41,419 nucleotides of DNA from Candidatus Ornithomonoglobus intestinigallinarum (GTDB taxonomy: Bacteria; Bacillota; Clostridia; UBA1381), in contig DVLU01000003.1 in the NCBI GenBank assembly GCA_018715365.1, positions 1 to 41,419 of the forward strand, in the 5' to 3' direction. Positions 32,254 through 40,809 of this stretch are shown here, piece after piece. The first letter of the stretch is position 1; every line of letters begins with the position of its first letter. The notes below the pieces were generated by a model. It searched no databases. It saw only the letters and a program-made list of their open reading frames with translations, and was not told the origin of the DNA. The translations under genes were made by a program, and so were the position numbers.

Positions 32254-32460
32254 GTATGTACGATAGGAAATTGTACGTTTCCGGCGTATTGTAAATATTA
32301 TGAAAACGTTATGTAAACCCTTTGCGGTGTGTATTATCGCCGATATACGCCCGGAAAGGGACGTATAAGAGGGTAAGTTCGGATAAAATCAGGTAAACTG
32401 CGATAAGGTGCTGAGCTTGTAAAGCAAGAAGAAAAAACCGAGTGTTAAGGAGGAACCGAG
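32254..32460 (+). promoter_or_regulatory. Structured 5' leader RNA of the exopolysaccharide operon
   Basis: The leader is about 207 nt. A long helix pairs 32274-32289 (TACGTTTCCGGCGTAT) with 32345-32365 (ATACGCCCGGAAA, gap, ACGTA), closing a loop of about 55 nt. That loop contains a second helix, CGGTG with CGCCG (about 32324-32343). A small hairpin GCTTG-TAAA-GCAAG lies near 32414-32430. A strong AAGGAGG precedes the GTG start. I could not match it to a known riboswitch class. It may be a processive-antitermination or ligand-sensing element of the EAR type in role, but that is inference. Confidence 0.55.
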
Positions 32461-33711
32461 GTGCGCGGCGCAGCAAAAACTTCAAAAGGGACGGTTAAAG
32501 AGCCGATAGGCATACACTGCATTTTGGCGATGGTGTACTTTCTGGCTATCCCGCTTACGATAGCGACGGACAGTACGGGCAACTCCTTTCTGAAAATCAT
32601 GACGCTGCCGATAGGGCTGTTCTTTCTCGGCTCGATGTTTTTCTACAAGGATAAGCTGGAGCTCAATTCCGTTCACGCCTGCTTTGCGCTGTTTCTTGTA
32701 AGCGTAATATCAACTCTGTTTGTGGAGCACGGCGGCGATTCGGTAAACGTTGCGTTCGGACACTGTCTGAACGGCGCGCTGCTGTTTGTTGTGACTATGC
32801 GGCGCTATAACAGCCGCGAAATAGAATGGCTTGAAAACACTCAGCTTGCGCTGCTTGCCGTAATGGTTATTCTGGCGTTTACGCAGACGGAGCAGTTTAA
32901 CGACGCCGACAGATCGACAATTTCGATATTCGGCTCGGAATGTGACCCGAATTACTTCTGCGGCTTCTTTATACTGCCTATAGCCGCAAGTCTTAAGCGT
33001 ATCATGGAAAACAAAAGCCTGCTGCTTTCGGCGGCGCTTTGCGTGCTTATACTTTTAAGCGCTTATGTTATAATGACGACGGGCTCGCGCGGAGGAATAA
33101 TAGGCATAGCAATGCTCTTTGCTTCGTTTGCCGTGCTCAGTGCAAGAAGCGTCAAAAACGCGGTTGTCATGCTTCTGATACTTGCCGCCGCCGCTGTGCT
33201 GTTCTGGAACATTGTTGTTCCCACGCTTCCGGAAAGCGTTCAGCAAAGGCTCACGATAGAGTCGGCCGTCGAATCGCACGGCAACAGCAGGGTTGATATA
33301 TGGCTGTCGATGCTCGACACCATACGCCATTCAACCTGGAAGCTTATTACGGGCAACGGCATAAACGCAATGCATCCGATGATAATAAACGGCGAAATGG
33401 CAAACGTTGTGGCGCATAACCAATTTGTGCAGACGCTTTACAATCAGGGCGTTTTCGGCTTTTCGATGTTTATTGCGCTGTCGGCTGCCTGCGTATTGAG
33501 AAACGTAAGAAAGCGGTATTACATATCCGCCGCGCTTATCGGGGTGCTTGGGCTGTCAATGTCGCTTACGCTCAGCACAAATATAAAGCTGTTTTGGAAT
33601 TTGGTAATGTATGCGGCGCTTTATATGCCGCCGTTAAATAAATCCGCATTGAAGGGAGATGAGGTACGGAGCGATGAAAAAAAGGGAGAAAAAGCACTCG
33701 CGCGAGGCTGA
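32461..33711 (+). CDS. O-antigen ligase / Wzy-like polysaccharide polymerase
   Basis: This 416-aa membrane protein has about ten to eleven hydrophobic segments and a large extracytoplasmic loop between the later ones. The Wzy_C signature is visible: MTTGSRGGIIGIA before the loop, and in it SRVDIWLSMLDTIRHSTWKLITGNGINAMHP, then VVAHNQFVQTLYNQGVFGF with the conserved His. Such proteins join lipid-linked repeat units into a chain, or ligate chains to an acceptor. The start is GTG with AAGGAGGAAC upstream. It is the first gene after the structured leader and overlaps the next gene. Confidence 0.88.
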   Translation: MRGAAKTSKGTVKEPIGIHCILAMVYFLAIPLTIATDSTGNSFLKIMTLPIGLFFLGSMFFYKDKLELNSVHACFALFLVSVISTLFVEHGGDSVNVAFGHCLNGALLFVVTMRRYNSREIEWLENTQLALLAVMVILAFTQTEQFNDADRSTISIFGSECDPNYFCGFFILPIAASLKRIMENKSLLLSAALCVLILLSAYVIMTTGSRGGIIGIAMLFASFAVLSARSVKNAVVMLLILAAAAVLFWNIVVPTLPESVQQRLTIESAVESHGNSRVDIWLSMLDTIRHSTWKLITGNGINAMHPMIINGEMANVVAHNQFVQTLYNQGVFGFSMFIALSAACVLRNVRKRYYISAALIGVLGLSMSLTLSTNIKLFWNLVMYAALYMPPLNKSALKGDEVRSDEKKGEKALARG

Positions 33712-35560
33712 ATTTCTAGAAAAGCTCAGCTCATATTCGGCAGGCCGCCTTGGCGAAGGCGCCGCCGCGCAAACCGAAGGCTATGCGCACGAACAGGCTC
33801 CGGCTTCGGAAAATGATTCCGTGAATATCGCGGAGCGGACGGAAACCTTTCAAAACAATCACGGCGATAATAATTATATCCCGGGTCAGGACATTTCAGA
33901 GAACGACATCAAAAACGATAATTATTTCAATGCCGGAAATCACGGCGCAGATTTTCACAGTACATCAAACGAACCGGACACGGACGGCGAAGCTGCGGAC
34001 AAAAAAACGGGCGTGCTTGCGCATATAAAAAGCCTGGTCAGAAGCAGAACAAGCCTGGCGGAAACGGACGATGCGGAGGATATATACGAGGAAGATACAT
34101 ACGGCGAAACGGAGGACAGCGGCTTTTTTTCAAAGCTGTTTTCCAGGGTGCCGCGCTCAAAGGTGGCATATGCGTTAATTTGCTTTTTGATTATATGCGC
34201 TGCGGCGTTCGGCTATGCGGTCGCTCTTAACTGCAACGAGTCGTATATAACGGTTTCGATACTGTTTTCGGAAATAACCTCCGGCAACAATCCGGACGGC
34301 TCGCCGTTTGATATTTACGAAATAATGAGCGACGACGTGCTTGACCGCGCGTGCGAAAAGCTTGAGAACAAAATCGATCCCGATACGCTCAAAAAGCATC
34401 TTTGGGTGACGGGTGTGTCAACAACAACGAGCTTTGATATGGTTAAGCAGAATATCCGCGACGGCAACGAGAATTTTTCGTATTACCCGAACAGCTTTCT
34501 GCTTTCGTATTCGGTTGTTTCGGACAGCGTCCGCGCCGACGGAATGCTTGCGTCGGTCGGAGCGGTGTTTAAGCAGGTGCTGCTTCCGTCAAAGGAAAAG
34601 ATACTGCGCGCCGTTGCCGAGAGCTACAGGGAATATTACGACGATACATATGTTATAACGAGCCGCATCCTTGAAATGCAGCCGGAAACGTCGGACGATA
34701 TTGACTATTTCAATAAGACCGCTGCGCTTGAAAATATACTTATAAGACTGGAAAAATATCTGAACGAGCGCTATTCGCAGGACCCGAATTTTATATCGCC
34801 GAGCGGAATGAGCTTCGGTGATCTGTCGGGAGAGTTTACAAGGCTGAGAGAAAACGATCTCGATAATTTCAAGTCGTTTATAGTCCGGAACGGCATAACA
34901 ATAAATAAGGAAAAGCTTATAAACCAGTTTGAATATTCGCTTGAAAATTATAAGCTGACCGTCCGCAGAAAAAATGCGGAATATAACGTAATGCTTGAAG
35001 GCGTGGATATATATGACCCGAACGTTACAAAGGTTGTGTTTATCCCGGCGCTTGACGAGGACAGACAGTTCTATATGAACAGAACCAAAATGGGCATAGA
35101 CTATCTCACGGAGCTTGCCGAAACGGCGCAGCGCGACGCAAACGATGCACAGGCATACGTAAGGGACTACGAATATTATATCGATCAGTTCTCAAAAGCC
35201 GGAACGGTGAGCAATGAGCTTATGACGGAGGCCGATAAAAGATTCGGCGCGCTTGTCGAAAAGGTGTCGGCGCTTCTGGAGCAGGCCGTTGTGGCTCACG
35301 ATGATTTCATCAGATATTCGGCGCACGAGCGCATAGAGATAGGCAGCAGCGGCAAGGGTATAGGCTTTATGAGCTCGCTCATATCGGCGGGAAAGATAAT
35401 TGTTATCTTAACGGCGCTCAGCTATGTTTTGTACTGCCTGTACAGATTGTTCGTTGTAAGAAGAAAATGGATAGATTTTATTTATAAGCTTTTAGGTCTT
35501 GACCCGCAAAATGGCAAGACTGCGGAGGAAGCGGAGGAGTATGTATATGACGGTGAATGA
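33674..35560 (+). CDS. Wzz-like membrane protein with long acidic N-terminus
   Basis: This 628-aa protein has a cytoplasmic N-terminal region of about 160 residues, acidic and Asn/Glu-rich, with DIYEEDTYGETEDSG just before TM1 (about 163-186). A large helical extracytoplasmic domain follows (for example LTELAETAQRDANDAQAYVRDYEYYIDQF), then TM2 (IIVILTALSYVLYCLYRLFVV) and a short tail ending EEAEEYVYDGE. This two-helix layout with a coiled-coil domain is that of polysaccharide co-polymerases, which set chain length. I chose ATG 33674 over 33659 because GAGG lies 9 nt before it. It overlaps both neighbours. Sequence similarity to a named family is weak. Confidence 0.65.
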   Translation: MKKREKKHSREAEFLEKLSSYSAGRLGEGAAAQTEGYAHEQAPASENDSVNIAERTETFQNNHGDNNYIPGQDISENDIKNDNYFNAGNHGADFHSTSNEPDTDGEAADKKTGVLAHIKSLVRSRTSLAETDDAEDIYEEDTYGETEDSGFFSKLFSRVPRSKVAYALICFLIICAAAFGYAVALNCNESYITVSILFSEITSGNNPDGSPFDIYEIMSDDVLDRACEKLENKIDPDTLKKHLWVTGVSTTTSFDMVKQNIRDGNENFSYYPNSFLLSYSVVSDSVRADGMLASVGAVFKQVLLPSKEKILRAVAESYREYYDDTYVITSRILEMQPETSDDIDYFNKTAALENILIRLEKYLNERYSQDPNFISPSGMSFGDLSGEFTRLRENDLDNFKSFIVRNGITINKEKLINQFEYSLENYKLTVRRKNAEYNVMLEGVDIYDPNVTKVVFIPALDEDRQFYMNRTKMGIDYLTELAETAQRDANDAQAYVRDYEYYIDQFSKAGTVSNELMTEADKRFGALVEKVSALLEQAVVAHDDFIRYSAHERIEIGSSGKGIGFMSSLISAGKIIVILTALSYVLYCLYRLFVVRRKWIDFIYKLLGLDPQNGKTAEEAEEYVYDGE

Positions 35561-36944
35561 TTTCCTGCGCGGTATTGTAAAATACAAAGCAATACCCGTG
35601 TTTCTTGTCGCGCTGTCCGTGCTGCTCTGTTCCGTTTTCGGAGTTGTGAGCAGGACGGATACGGCCGAGGTGATTATAAAATATCTCGGCGACGACGCCA
35701 AGCAGGGGCTTACGCCAAGGGGCGAAACGCTTAATCCCTACGAGATAAACAGCGCAATAGTTGTGCAGAACGCGCTCGACGCTCTCGGCATGACAAGCAC
35801 AAGCGCCGAATCGATATGCCGCTATATAGATGTGCAGCCTATCGTATCGCTTGCCGAGGAGGAAAAATACGATTCCTGGATAGAAAATTTTGCCGATTAT
35901 GAGAACAGCGAGGAGGAAAAGGCGTTCCCCGTTTATTATTCGGTAACGTTCAAATCATCGTTCGGACGCGATTACGCAAAAATCATACTTAACGAGATCG
36001 TGCGCCAATACAGGATGTATTATTCGGAAAATCATATAAATAACGTTGACGTAACAAACCTCGAGGGCGAAGCTGCGCTCCAGCACGATTATTACGAAAC
36101 GGCGGATATGCTGCGTACAAAAATAACGGCGTACATCGAATATCTGCGCAAGGTTATATCAAACGGCAAGGATTACCGCTCCGCACATACGGGCTATTCG
36201 CTGAGCGATCTTGTGTCGAAATTTACGGAGCTTAACAATACCGAGCTTGCCGTGGCAAACCGCATGATATTAAGCGGCGGAATAAGCAAGGATTTCTCTT
36301 ATTTTCATAATACGCTTTCAACGCGTATTGTGGAGCAGGAGAACAAGCAGAAGCTGAACTCCGACGAGGCCGCGACCTCAAAGTCGCTTATGGAGCTTTA
36401 CGCGCAGAAGAACAGCGAATATTTGTGGGACTATAACGACAGCGATGAGGAGGGCAATGCAAGCAACCAGCATTTCCAGGTAGACAACGACGTTGAAAGA
36501 AATACGTCGTACGATACGGCGGCGTCAATATACGACCAGCTTGCGCTCGATTACGTCGATTACCGCACTCAGAGCGAGAACGCGGTAATACAGAAGGAGC
36601 TTTACGAAACGGTTGAGAAGGCCTTTGAAAATCCGACGGCTGATGACGTGGACGTAAAGGAGGTCGAATCGCTGCTTCAGTCGGCATGCGATAAGTTTAA
36701 CCAACTTTATCAGCAGACAAAGACGACGCTTGACGACTACAATTCATGGCAGGCAGGTCAGAATATAGTATGTGTATCGGATATTATTGTTTACGATGCG
36801 TCAAACCCGATGTTCTATTACGTTGTAAGCATCGCCCTGGCCGTATTTGTCGGACTGGGGCTGTCAATTCTTATCGAGCTGCTTGAGGTCACCAAGTCGG
36901 CAAAAGAGGAGAAAAGGAAAAATGGAACGCCGGCTTCTGCTTAA
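35547..36944 (+). CDS. Second Wzz-like chain-length / export membrane protein
   Basis: A 465-aa protein with the same two-helix layout. A short cytoplasmic start precedes TM1 (IPVFLVALSVLLCSVFGVVS), an extracytoplasmic helical domain of about 380 residues follows, then TM2 (FYYVVSIALAVFVGLGLSILIELL) and a Lys-rich tail. The periplasmic part contains helical stretches with Tyr, Glu and Asn and no enzyme motif. It resembles polysaccharide co-polymerase (Wzz/CapA-type) proteins and probably pairs with the preceding protein. No BY-kinase lies beside it in the window. GGAGG sits 9 nt before ATG 35547, which is preferred over 35499 and 35541. It overlaps the preceding gene by 14 bp. Confidence 0.68.
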   Translation: MTVNDFLRGIVKYKAIPVFLVALSVLLCSVFGVVSRTDTAEVIIKYLGDDAKQGLTPRGETLNPYEINSAIVVQNALDALGMTSTSAESICRYIDVQPIVSLAEEEKYDSWIENFADYENSEEEKAFPVYYSVTFKSSFGRDYAKIILNEIVRQYRMYYSENHINNVDVTNLEGEAALQHDYYETADMLRTKITAYIEYLRKVISNGKDYRSAHTGYSLSDLVSKFTELNNTELAVANRMILSGGISKDFSYFHNTLSTRIVEQENKQKLNSDEAATSKSLMELYAQKNSEYLWDYNDSDEEGNASNQHFQVDNDVERNTSYDTAASIYDQLALDYVDYRTQSENAVIQKELYETVEKAFENPTADDVDVKEVESLLQSACDKFNQLYQQTKTTLDDYNSWQAGQNIVCVSDIIVYDASNPMFYYVVSIALAVFVGLGLSILIELLEVTKSAKEEKRKNGTPASA

Positions 36945-37947
36945 GGGCTATTTTGACAGCAATTTCGGCGACGATATGATGATAAGGCTTATTGCCGAAA
37001 AACTTGCGGGCTTTGAATTGTGCGTTGAGGAAAACGCGTTTACAAAAACGCTTATCGAAAGCGTTGCCAATATAACGGCGGCGCGCGCGGAGGATAAAGA
37101 TCTCCCCGTGCTTGTTGTAACGGGCTGCGGCTTTATGGTCAATACAGCAGCGGCGCTGAAGCATGAGCTTAAATTTTTCCTCAGCGGAAGGCGTTACGGC
37201 GATTATTGCCTTGGCTGCAATATAGAACCGTTTAAATTTAAGCTCGGCGAATATTTAATAAGGAAAAAGCTCGGTAAATTTAAGCTGATAGTGTGCCGCG
37301 ATAAAAAAAGCTTCGAATGGCTTTCAAAAAGCTGTCCCGATACTGAGCTGCACTGCCTTCCCGATATTCTCTTCGGAATAAGCGGCGAGATGCTCCCGGA
37401 AACTCAAAACGGAACGCGGCTCGGCATTTCGCTTATGCGCCGCGCCGGCGACGATGATGCGTGCGCGTATTATAGAAGCATGGCGGCCGCTGCCGATCAC
37501 TGGATCGAACATACGGGAAACGGCGTAACGCTTATGGCGCTCGATACGGGCGGCGAAAACGATGTGCTTGCCTGCCGCGCCGTTAAACGGCTTATGCGGC
37601 ACGGCGAAAATGTTAAGCTTGCCGCTCACGGCAGCGGAAATGAAATAACGGACGCCGCTTCGGAATGCCGCAAAATTATCGCTGCAAGGTTCCATGCCTG
37701 CGTGCTTGCGATACGTATGGGTATTGACGTATATCCCGTAATATACAGGCGGAAAATGAGCGAAATGATACGCGATGTCCGTTATCCGGTTAAGGGCTGC
37801 ATGATAGATAATATAGATATATCGGATATAAAAAGGTTTCTTACCGCAAAAAAGCTTGATTTTAAGCTTGATCCGCAGATTATATCGGAGGCCGCGCGGT
37901 ATGCGGAGCTTTTTAAGAACGCATACGTTGGGCGGCCGGACAAATAA
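36922..37947 (+). CDS. Polysaccharide pyruvyl transferase family protein
   Basis: This 341-aa protein begins LLLKGYFDSNFGDDMMIRLIAEKL, the N-terminal N-x-GD motif of the pyruvyl transferase (CsaB/WcaK-like) family. Later it has LIVCRDKKSFEWL, LPDILFGI and the late IIAARFHACVLAIRMGIDVYPVIY with the conserved Arg-Phe-His. Family members add a pyruvate ketal to sugars; the product can serve as the ligand for SLH domains. That fits an operon that also encodes an SLH protein. The frame opens earlier (36847), but AAAAGGA lies before ATG 36922. It overlaps the preceding gene by 23 bp. Confidence 0.85.
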   Translation: MERRLLLKGYFDSNFGDDMMIRLIAEKLAGFELCVEENAFTKTLIESVANITAARAEDKDLPVLVVTGCGFMVNTAAALKHELKFFLSGRRYGDYCLGCNIEPFKFKLGEYLIRKKLGKFKLIVCRDKKSFEWLSKSCPDTELHCLPDILFGISGEMLPETQNGTRLGISLMRRAGDDDACAYYRSMAAAADHWIEHTGNGVTLMALDTGGENDVLACRAVKRLMRHGENVKLAAHGSGNEITDAASECRKIIAARFHACVLAIRMGIDVYPVIYRRKMSEMIRDVRYPVKGCMIDNIDISDIKRFLTAKKLDFKLDPQIISEAARYAELFKNAYVGRPDK

Positions 37948-38321
37948 ACTGTAATATATTTCATAAAAGGTGGTGATGCCGTTGACAAAAAAATGGCTGA
38001 TGTTTGGTTTAAAGGCATATTAAGGAGGGTATAAAATATACGGAAGCCCCGATACGCGGATAAAACGCGCGGAATGGCCGCTCAAAAGGCGGAGCATATA
38101 CGTCGTTTGAATTCATGACGGGGGATTGGCATCATAGGGGAAATCAAACAAAGGCCGGGAATACGGCGCCGCGGTAATAACTGCGCTGCCGGGAGGGTTC
38201 TGCTCCGGTTCGGCGTATACGCGGCAAAAACAAAGCGGGACCGATGTGTTCACGGTATACTGTTTGCCAAAAGCAATTAAGTATATAAATTTCAGAACAA
38301 AGAAAGGAAGATGTGATAAGT
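37948..38321 (+). other. Intergenic region with a 15-codon ORF and two ribosome sites
   Basis: In this 374-bp gap an ORF at 37976-38023 encodes MPLTKKWLMFGLKAY, preceded by AAAGGTGG. A second strong site AAGGAGGG (38022-38029) overlaps its stop but has no ordinary start codon after it. A 10-bp palindrome GCGTATACGC lies at 38213-38222. AAAGGAAG (38303-38310) serves the SLH gene. No larger gene is seen. It may be a leader-peptide or processing region between the glycan genes and the SLH gene, or a decayed gene. Confidence 0.4.
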
Positions 38322-39653
38322 ATGAAAACAAAAAGGTTTTTAGGTTTATTCACAGCGATGGTAATGTTAATGTCCTCGTTTGCGGCTTTAAATGTATCGG
38401 CTGCCGATTATGATGACCTTATGTCATATGTTGTAAATGTTGATTTTTACATCCAGAGACGAGGCGCGCAGATGGATGAGAACGGTCAGGTAACGTCAAG
38501 ACCGTCGTCACTGTTCACTGAAAAGGTATTCAACAGTACGCTTGGAGATTTTCAGACGGTGGGTACCGAAATTGTTTATGACGGCGAAAATGTAACATCT
38601 GATGACGTTATAGCTAACGTATACCCGAAGCCGAGCGACGAAGCTGTATTTGCAGAGGTTTCGAAGCAGTACGGCGGAACTGGTAATCTTTATTCAAGCA
38701 ACGGCGAGCTGATAGACTGGGCTGATTTCACAACGGACCGCTATGAAATGCGCTGGTACGTTATGAAGCTGGAGGACGTAAACAGCAGCTTGCCGGAATT
38801 CAGCGGCGTATGGCACGTTGACGGCGTTATAGTTGACAAGGAAACGGATGAGCCTATCGAAATAGTTACTCCGTCAGATCCGACGCCCGAACCTGTTGAA
38901 CCCACTCCCGGGCCTGTAGACCCGACGCCGGAGCCTGTTGAGTCACCGGAACCCGTTGAGCCCACGCCGGAGCCCGTAGAGCCGGCGCTGCCCGAATATT
39001 CGAGCAGATTTGCGTATATCTACGGCTACAGCGATACAACGATGGGCGCTGAGGGTACGCTTTTAAGAGGCGAAATTTCGGCGATGCTTCACCGTCTTGT
39101 AAAGCAGAACGACCCGTCGCTCGGCGGATTTGTATATAACGAATCGGCAGAGCCGGTGTTTGCCGACATAGCGGGACAGTGGTTCAGAAGCGGTATCGAG
39201 TTTATGAATTCGAAGTCGGCGTTTGAAGCCGCTGCCGGTGAAAACGTATACCCGAATCAGGCGGTAACGCGCGGCGAAGCGTTTAAGCTTATTTCGCTCG
39301 GACTTTCGTTCACGGAAAATGCCGATATGGCATATGACGATTATGCGGCGCTGCTTTATAACGCAGGCTATGTTGAAGGCGATGAAAACGGCAATCTTAA
39401 TATTGACAGCAATATAACAAGAGCCGAATTTTGCACGATCTACAACAGGATAATAGGCCGCGACGGCGCGGGCCTTGTTACGGCCGACGGTGCCGAGGTG
39501 ACGGCTGAAACATACGGCTTCAAAGATATGACAGACCCGGAAATCTGGTATTACGATACCATGATTAAGGCTACAAGCTCATACGATGAGGACGGCTATG
39601 TTGACCTTGAGCTGAGAGAGGACAGAAACGCCCTCGATGATTACAACGGCTGA
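38322..39653 (+). CDS. Secreted SLH-domain surface protein
   Basis: This 443-aa protein has a signal peptide (MKTKRFLGLFTAMVMLMSSFAALNVSA-AD), an N-terminal domain of about 150 residues with no clear family, and a linker of TPEPVEP-type repeats (about 188-226). A C-terminal region with SLH-like repeats follows (YGYSDTTMGAEGTLLRGEISAMLHR, FADIAGQWFRSGIEFMNS, VYPNQAVTRGEAFKLIS, NITRAEFCTIYNR, FKDMTDPEIWYYDTMIKAT). The SLH repeats would bind pyruvylated wall polymer. It could be an S-layer-associated or adhesive protein. ATG 38322 is preferred over GTG 38313 because of spacing from AAGGAAG. Confidence 0.82.
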   Translation: MKTKRFLGLFTAMVMLMSSFAALNVSAADYDDLMSYVVNVDFYIQRRGAQMDENGQVTSRPSSLFTEKVFNSTLGDFQTVGTEIVYDGENVTSDDVIANVYPKPSDEAVFAEVSKQYGGTGNLYSSNGELIDWADFTTDRYEMRWYVMKLEDVNSSLPEFSGVWHVDGVIVDKETDEPIEIVTPSDPTPEPVEPTPGPVDPTPEPVESPEPVEPTPEPVEPALPEYSSRFAYIYGYSDTTMGAEGTLLRGEISAMLHRLVKQNDPSLGGFVYNESAEPVFADIAGQWFRSGIEFMNSKSAFEAAAGENVYPNQAVTRGEAFKLISLGLSFTENADMAYDDYAALLYNAGYVEGDENGNLNIDSNITRAEFCTIYNRIIGRDGAGLVTADGAEVTAETYGFKDMTDPEIWYYDTMIKATSSYDEDGYVDLELREDRNALDDYNG

Positions 39654-39690
39654 TAAGATTTGGTGTAAAGATAAAAACAGATATTTGATA

Positions 39691-39717
39691 TGCGGCACGG
39701 CAAAAAGCCGTGCCGCA
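39691..39717 (+). terminator. Hairpin between the SLH and GT2 genes
   Basis: Perfect 11-bp stem TGCGGCACGGC with an AAAAA loop and complement, trailed by a weaker T-rich stretch ending 39735. It may partly terminate or protect the SLH transcript. Confidence 0.65.
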
Positions 39718-39753
39718 GTCGGATAATTATTTTTAATGCGGAAGAAGGAGAAA

Positions 39754-40809
39754 ATGCGGACTACACTGAGCGTACTTATACCGGTATACAACACAGGCGA
39801 ATATTTACGGTCATGCCTTGACAGTATAATCTCTCAGACGTATAAGGATTTTGAGATAGTTATCGTTGACGACGGCTCAACCGACGGCGGCGCGGCTATC
39901 TGCGATGAGTATGATAAAAAATACGGATTTGTAAAGGTAATACATAATAATCACAGCGGTGTTATGGAAACGCGTAAGACGGCGCTTGCAAATTCCTCCG
40001 GGGAGTATATATCGTTTGTTGACAGCGACGACTATCTGGACAGCGATATGTATGAGTTTCTTATGGGCAGGATACTGAAATACGATGCCGATATGGCAGT
40101 GTGCGGAATACTTACCGAGCATAGGGACAGGACAGAGAAATCGGTGAACGGTTACGGAAACGCGCTTTACACAAAGGAGCGGCTGCTTGCCGAGGTGTAT
40201 CCCACAATGCTTTTTGACGTGTCGACCGCGCATCACGGAACGCCGCCGAGCTTCTGCAATAAGATAATAAGGCGCAGGCTGATCGAGAATGCTCTTATGA
40301 ACGCCGACGGCAGTATCGAATTCGGCGAGGACGCCATATGCACGTACCCGTGCCTGCTTGACAGCGAAAAAGTGTATTTTGCCGCAGGGAAGTATTTTTA
40401 TCATTACAGAATGATCAACACATCGATGACGCATACATATGATGAAAAGCTGTTCGATAAGTTTATGCTTGTTCCGCTGATGCTTAAACGTGCTTTTGAG
40501 GAACGCGGCTTTGATTACAGCGAACAGCTTGACTGCTACACGGCACGCTATTTGCTCGAATGTATACGAAAAGAACTGCTGCTGAATAGATCGCGTCCGC
40601 TTTCGGCGCGCATAAAGAAGATAAAGAAATATCTTGACGAACCGCGGATAAAAAATGCGTTTGACGCAATATGCCGCTATAAATTCGATTTTGCGCTTGA
40701 TTTGAAGCTGCGTCTTGCACGAAGGGGGAATATCCTTTTGCTGTATCTGGTGTATAAGACGAAGCGCTCCGTCACGCGCTCCGGGGCGGTTGATAAAGAT
40801 GAAGGCTGA
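39754..40809 (+). CDS. GT2-family glycosyltransferase
   Basis: This 351-aa GT-A enzyme starts LSVLIPVYNTGEYLRSCLDSI and FEIVIVDDGSTDGG (nucleotide binding). It has YISFVDSDDYLDSDMYEF as its DxD metal site and the later FGEDAICTYPCLL (the ED catalytic motif). This is the usual form of capsule and EPS side-chain transferases. The C-terminal 90 residues are basic and helical, probably lying on the membrane. ATG 39754 follows GAAGGAGAAA; the earlier ATG 39736 has no ribosome site. It overlaps the flippase gene by 11 bp. Confidence 0.92.
   Translation: MRTTLSVLIPVYNTGEYLRSCLDSIISQTYKDFEIVIVDDGSTDGGAAICDEYDKKYGFVKVIHNNHSGVMETRKTALANSSGEYISFVDSDDYLDSDMYEFLMGRILKYDADMAVCGILTEHRDRTEKSVNGYGNALYTKERLLAEVYPTMLFDVSTAHHGTPPSFCNKIIRRRLIENALMNADGSIEFGEDAICTYPCLLDSEKVYFAAGKYFYHYRMINTSMTHTYDEKLFDKFMLVPLMLKRAFEERGFDYSEQLDCYTARYLLECIRKELLLNRSRPLSARIKKIKKYLDEPRIKNAFDAICRYKFDFALDLKLRLARRGNILLLYLVYKTKRSVTRSGAVDKDEG

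Noticed and set aside
32254-32460. Cyclic-di-GMP riboswitch before the exopolysaccharide operon
   Set aside because: I looked for the GEMM-type conserved stretches and did not find them; the fold also differs.
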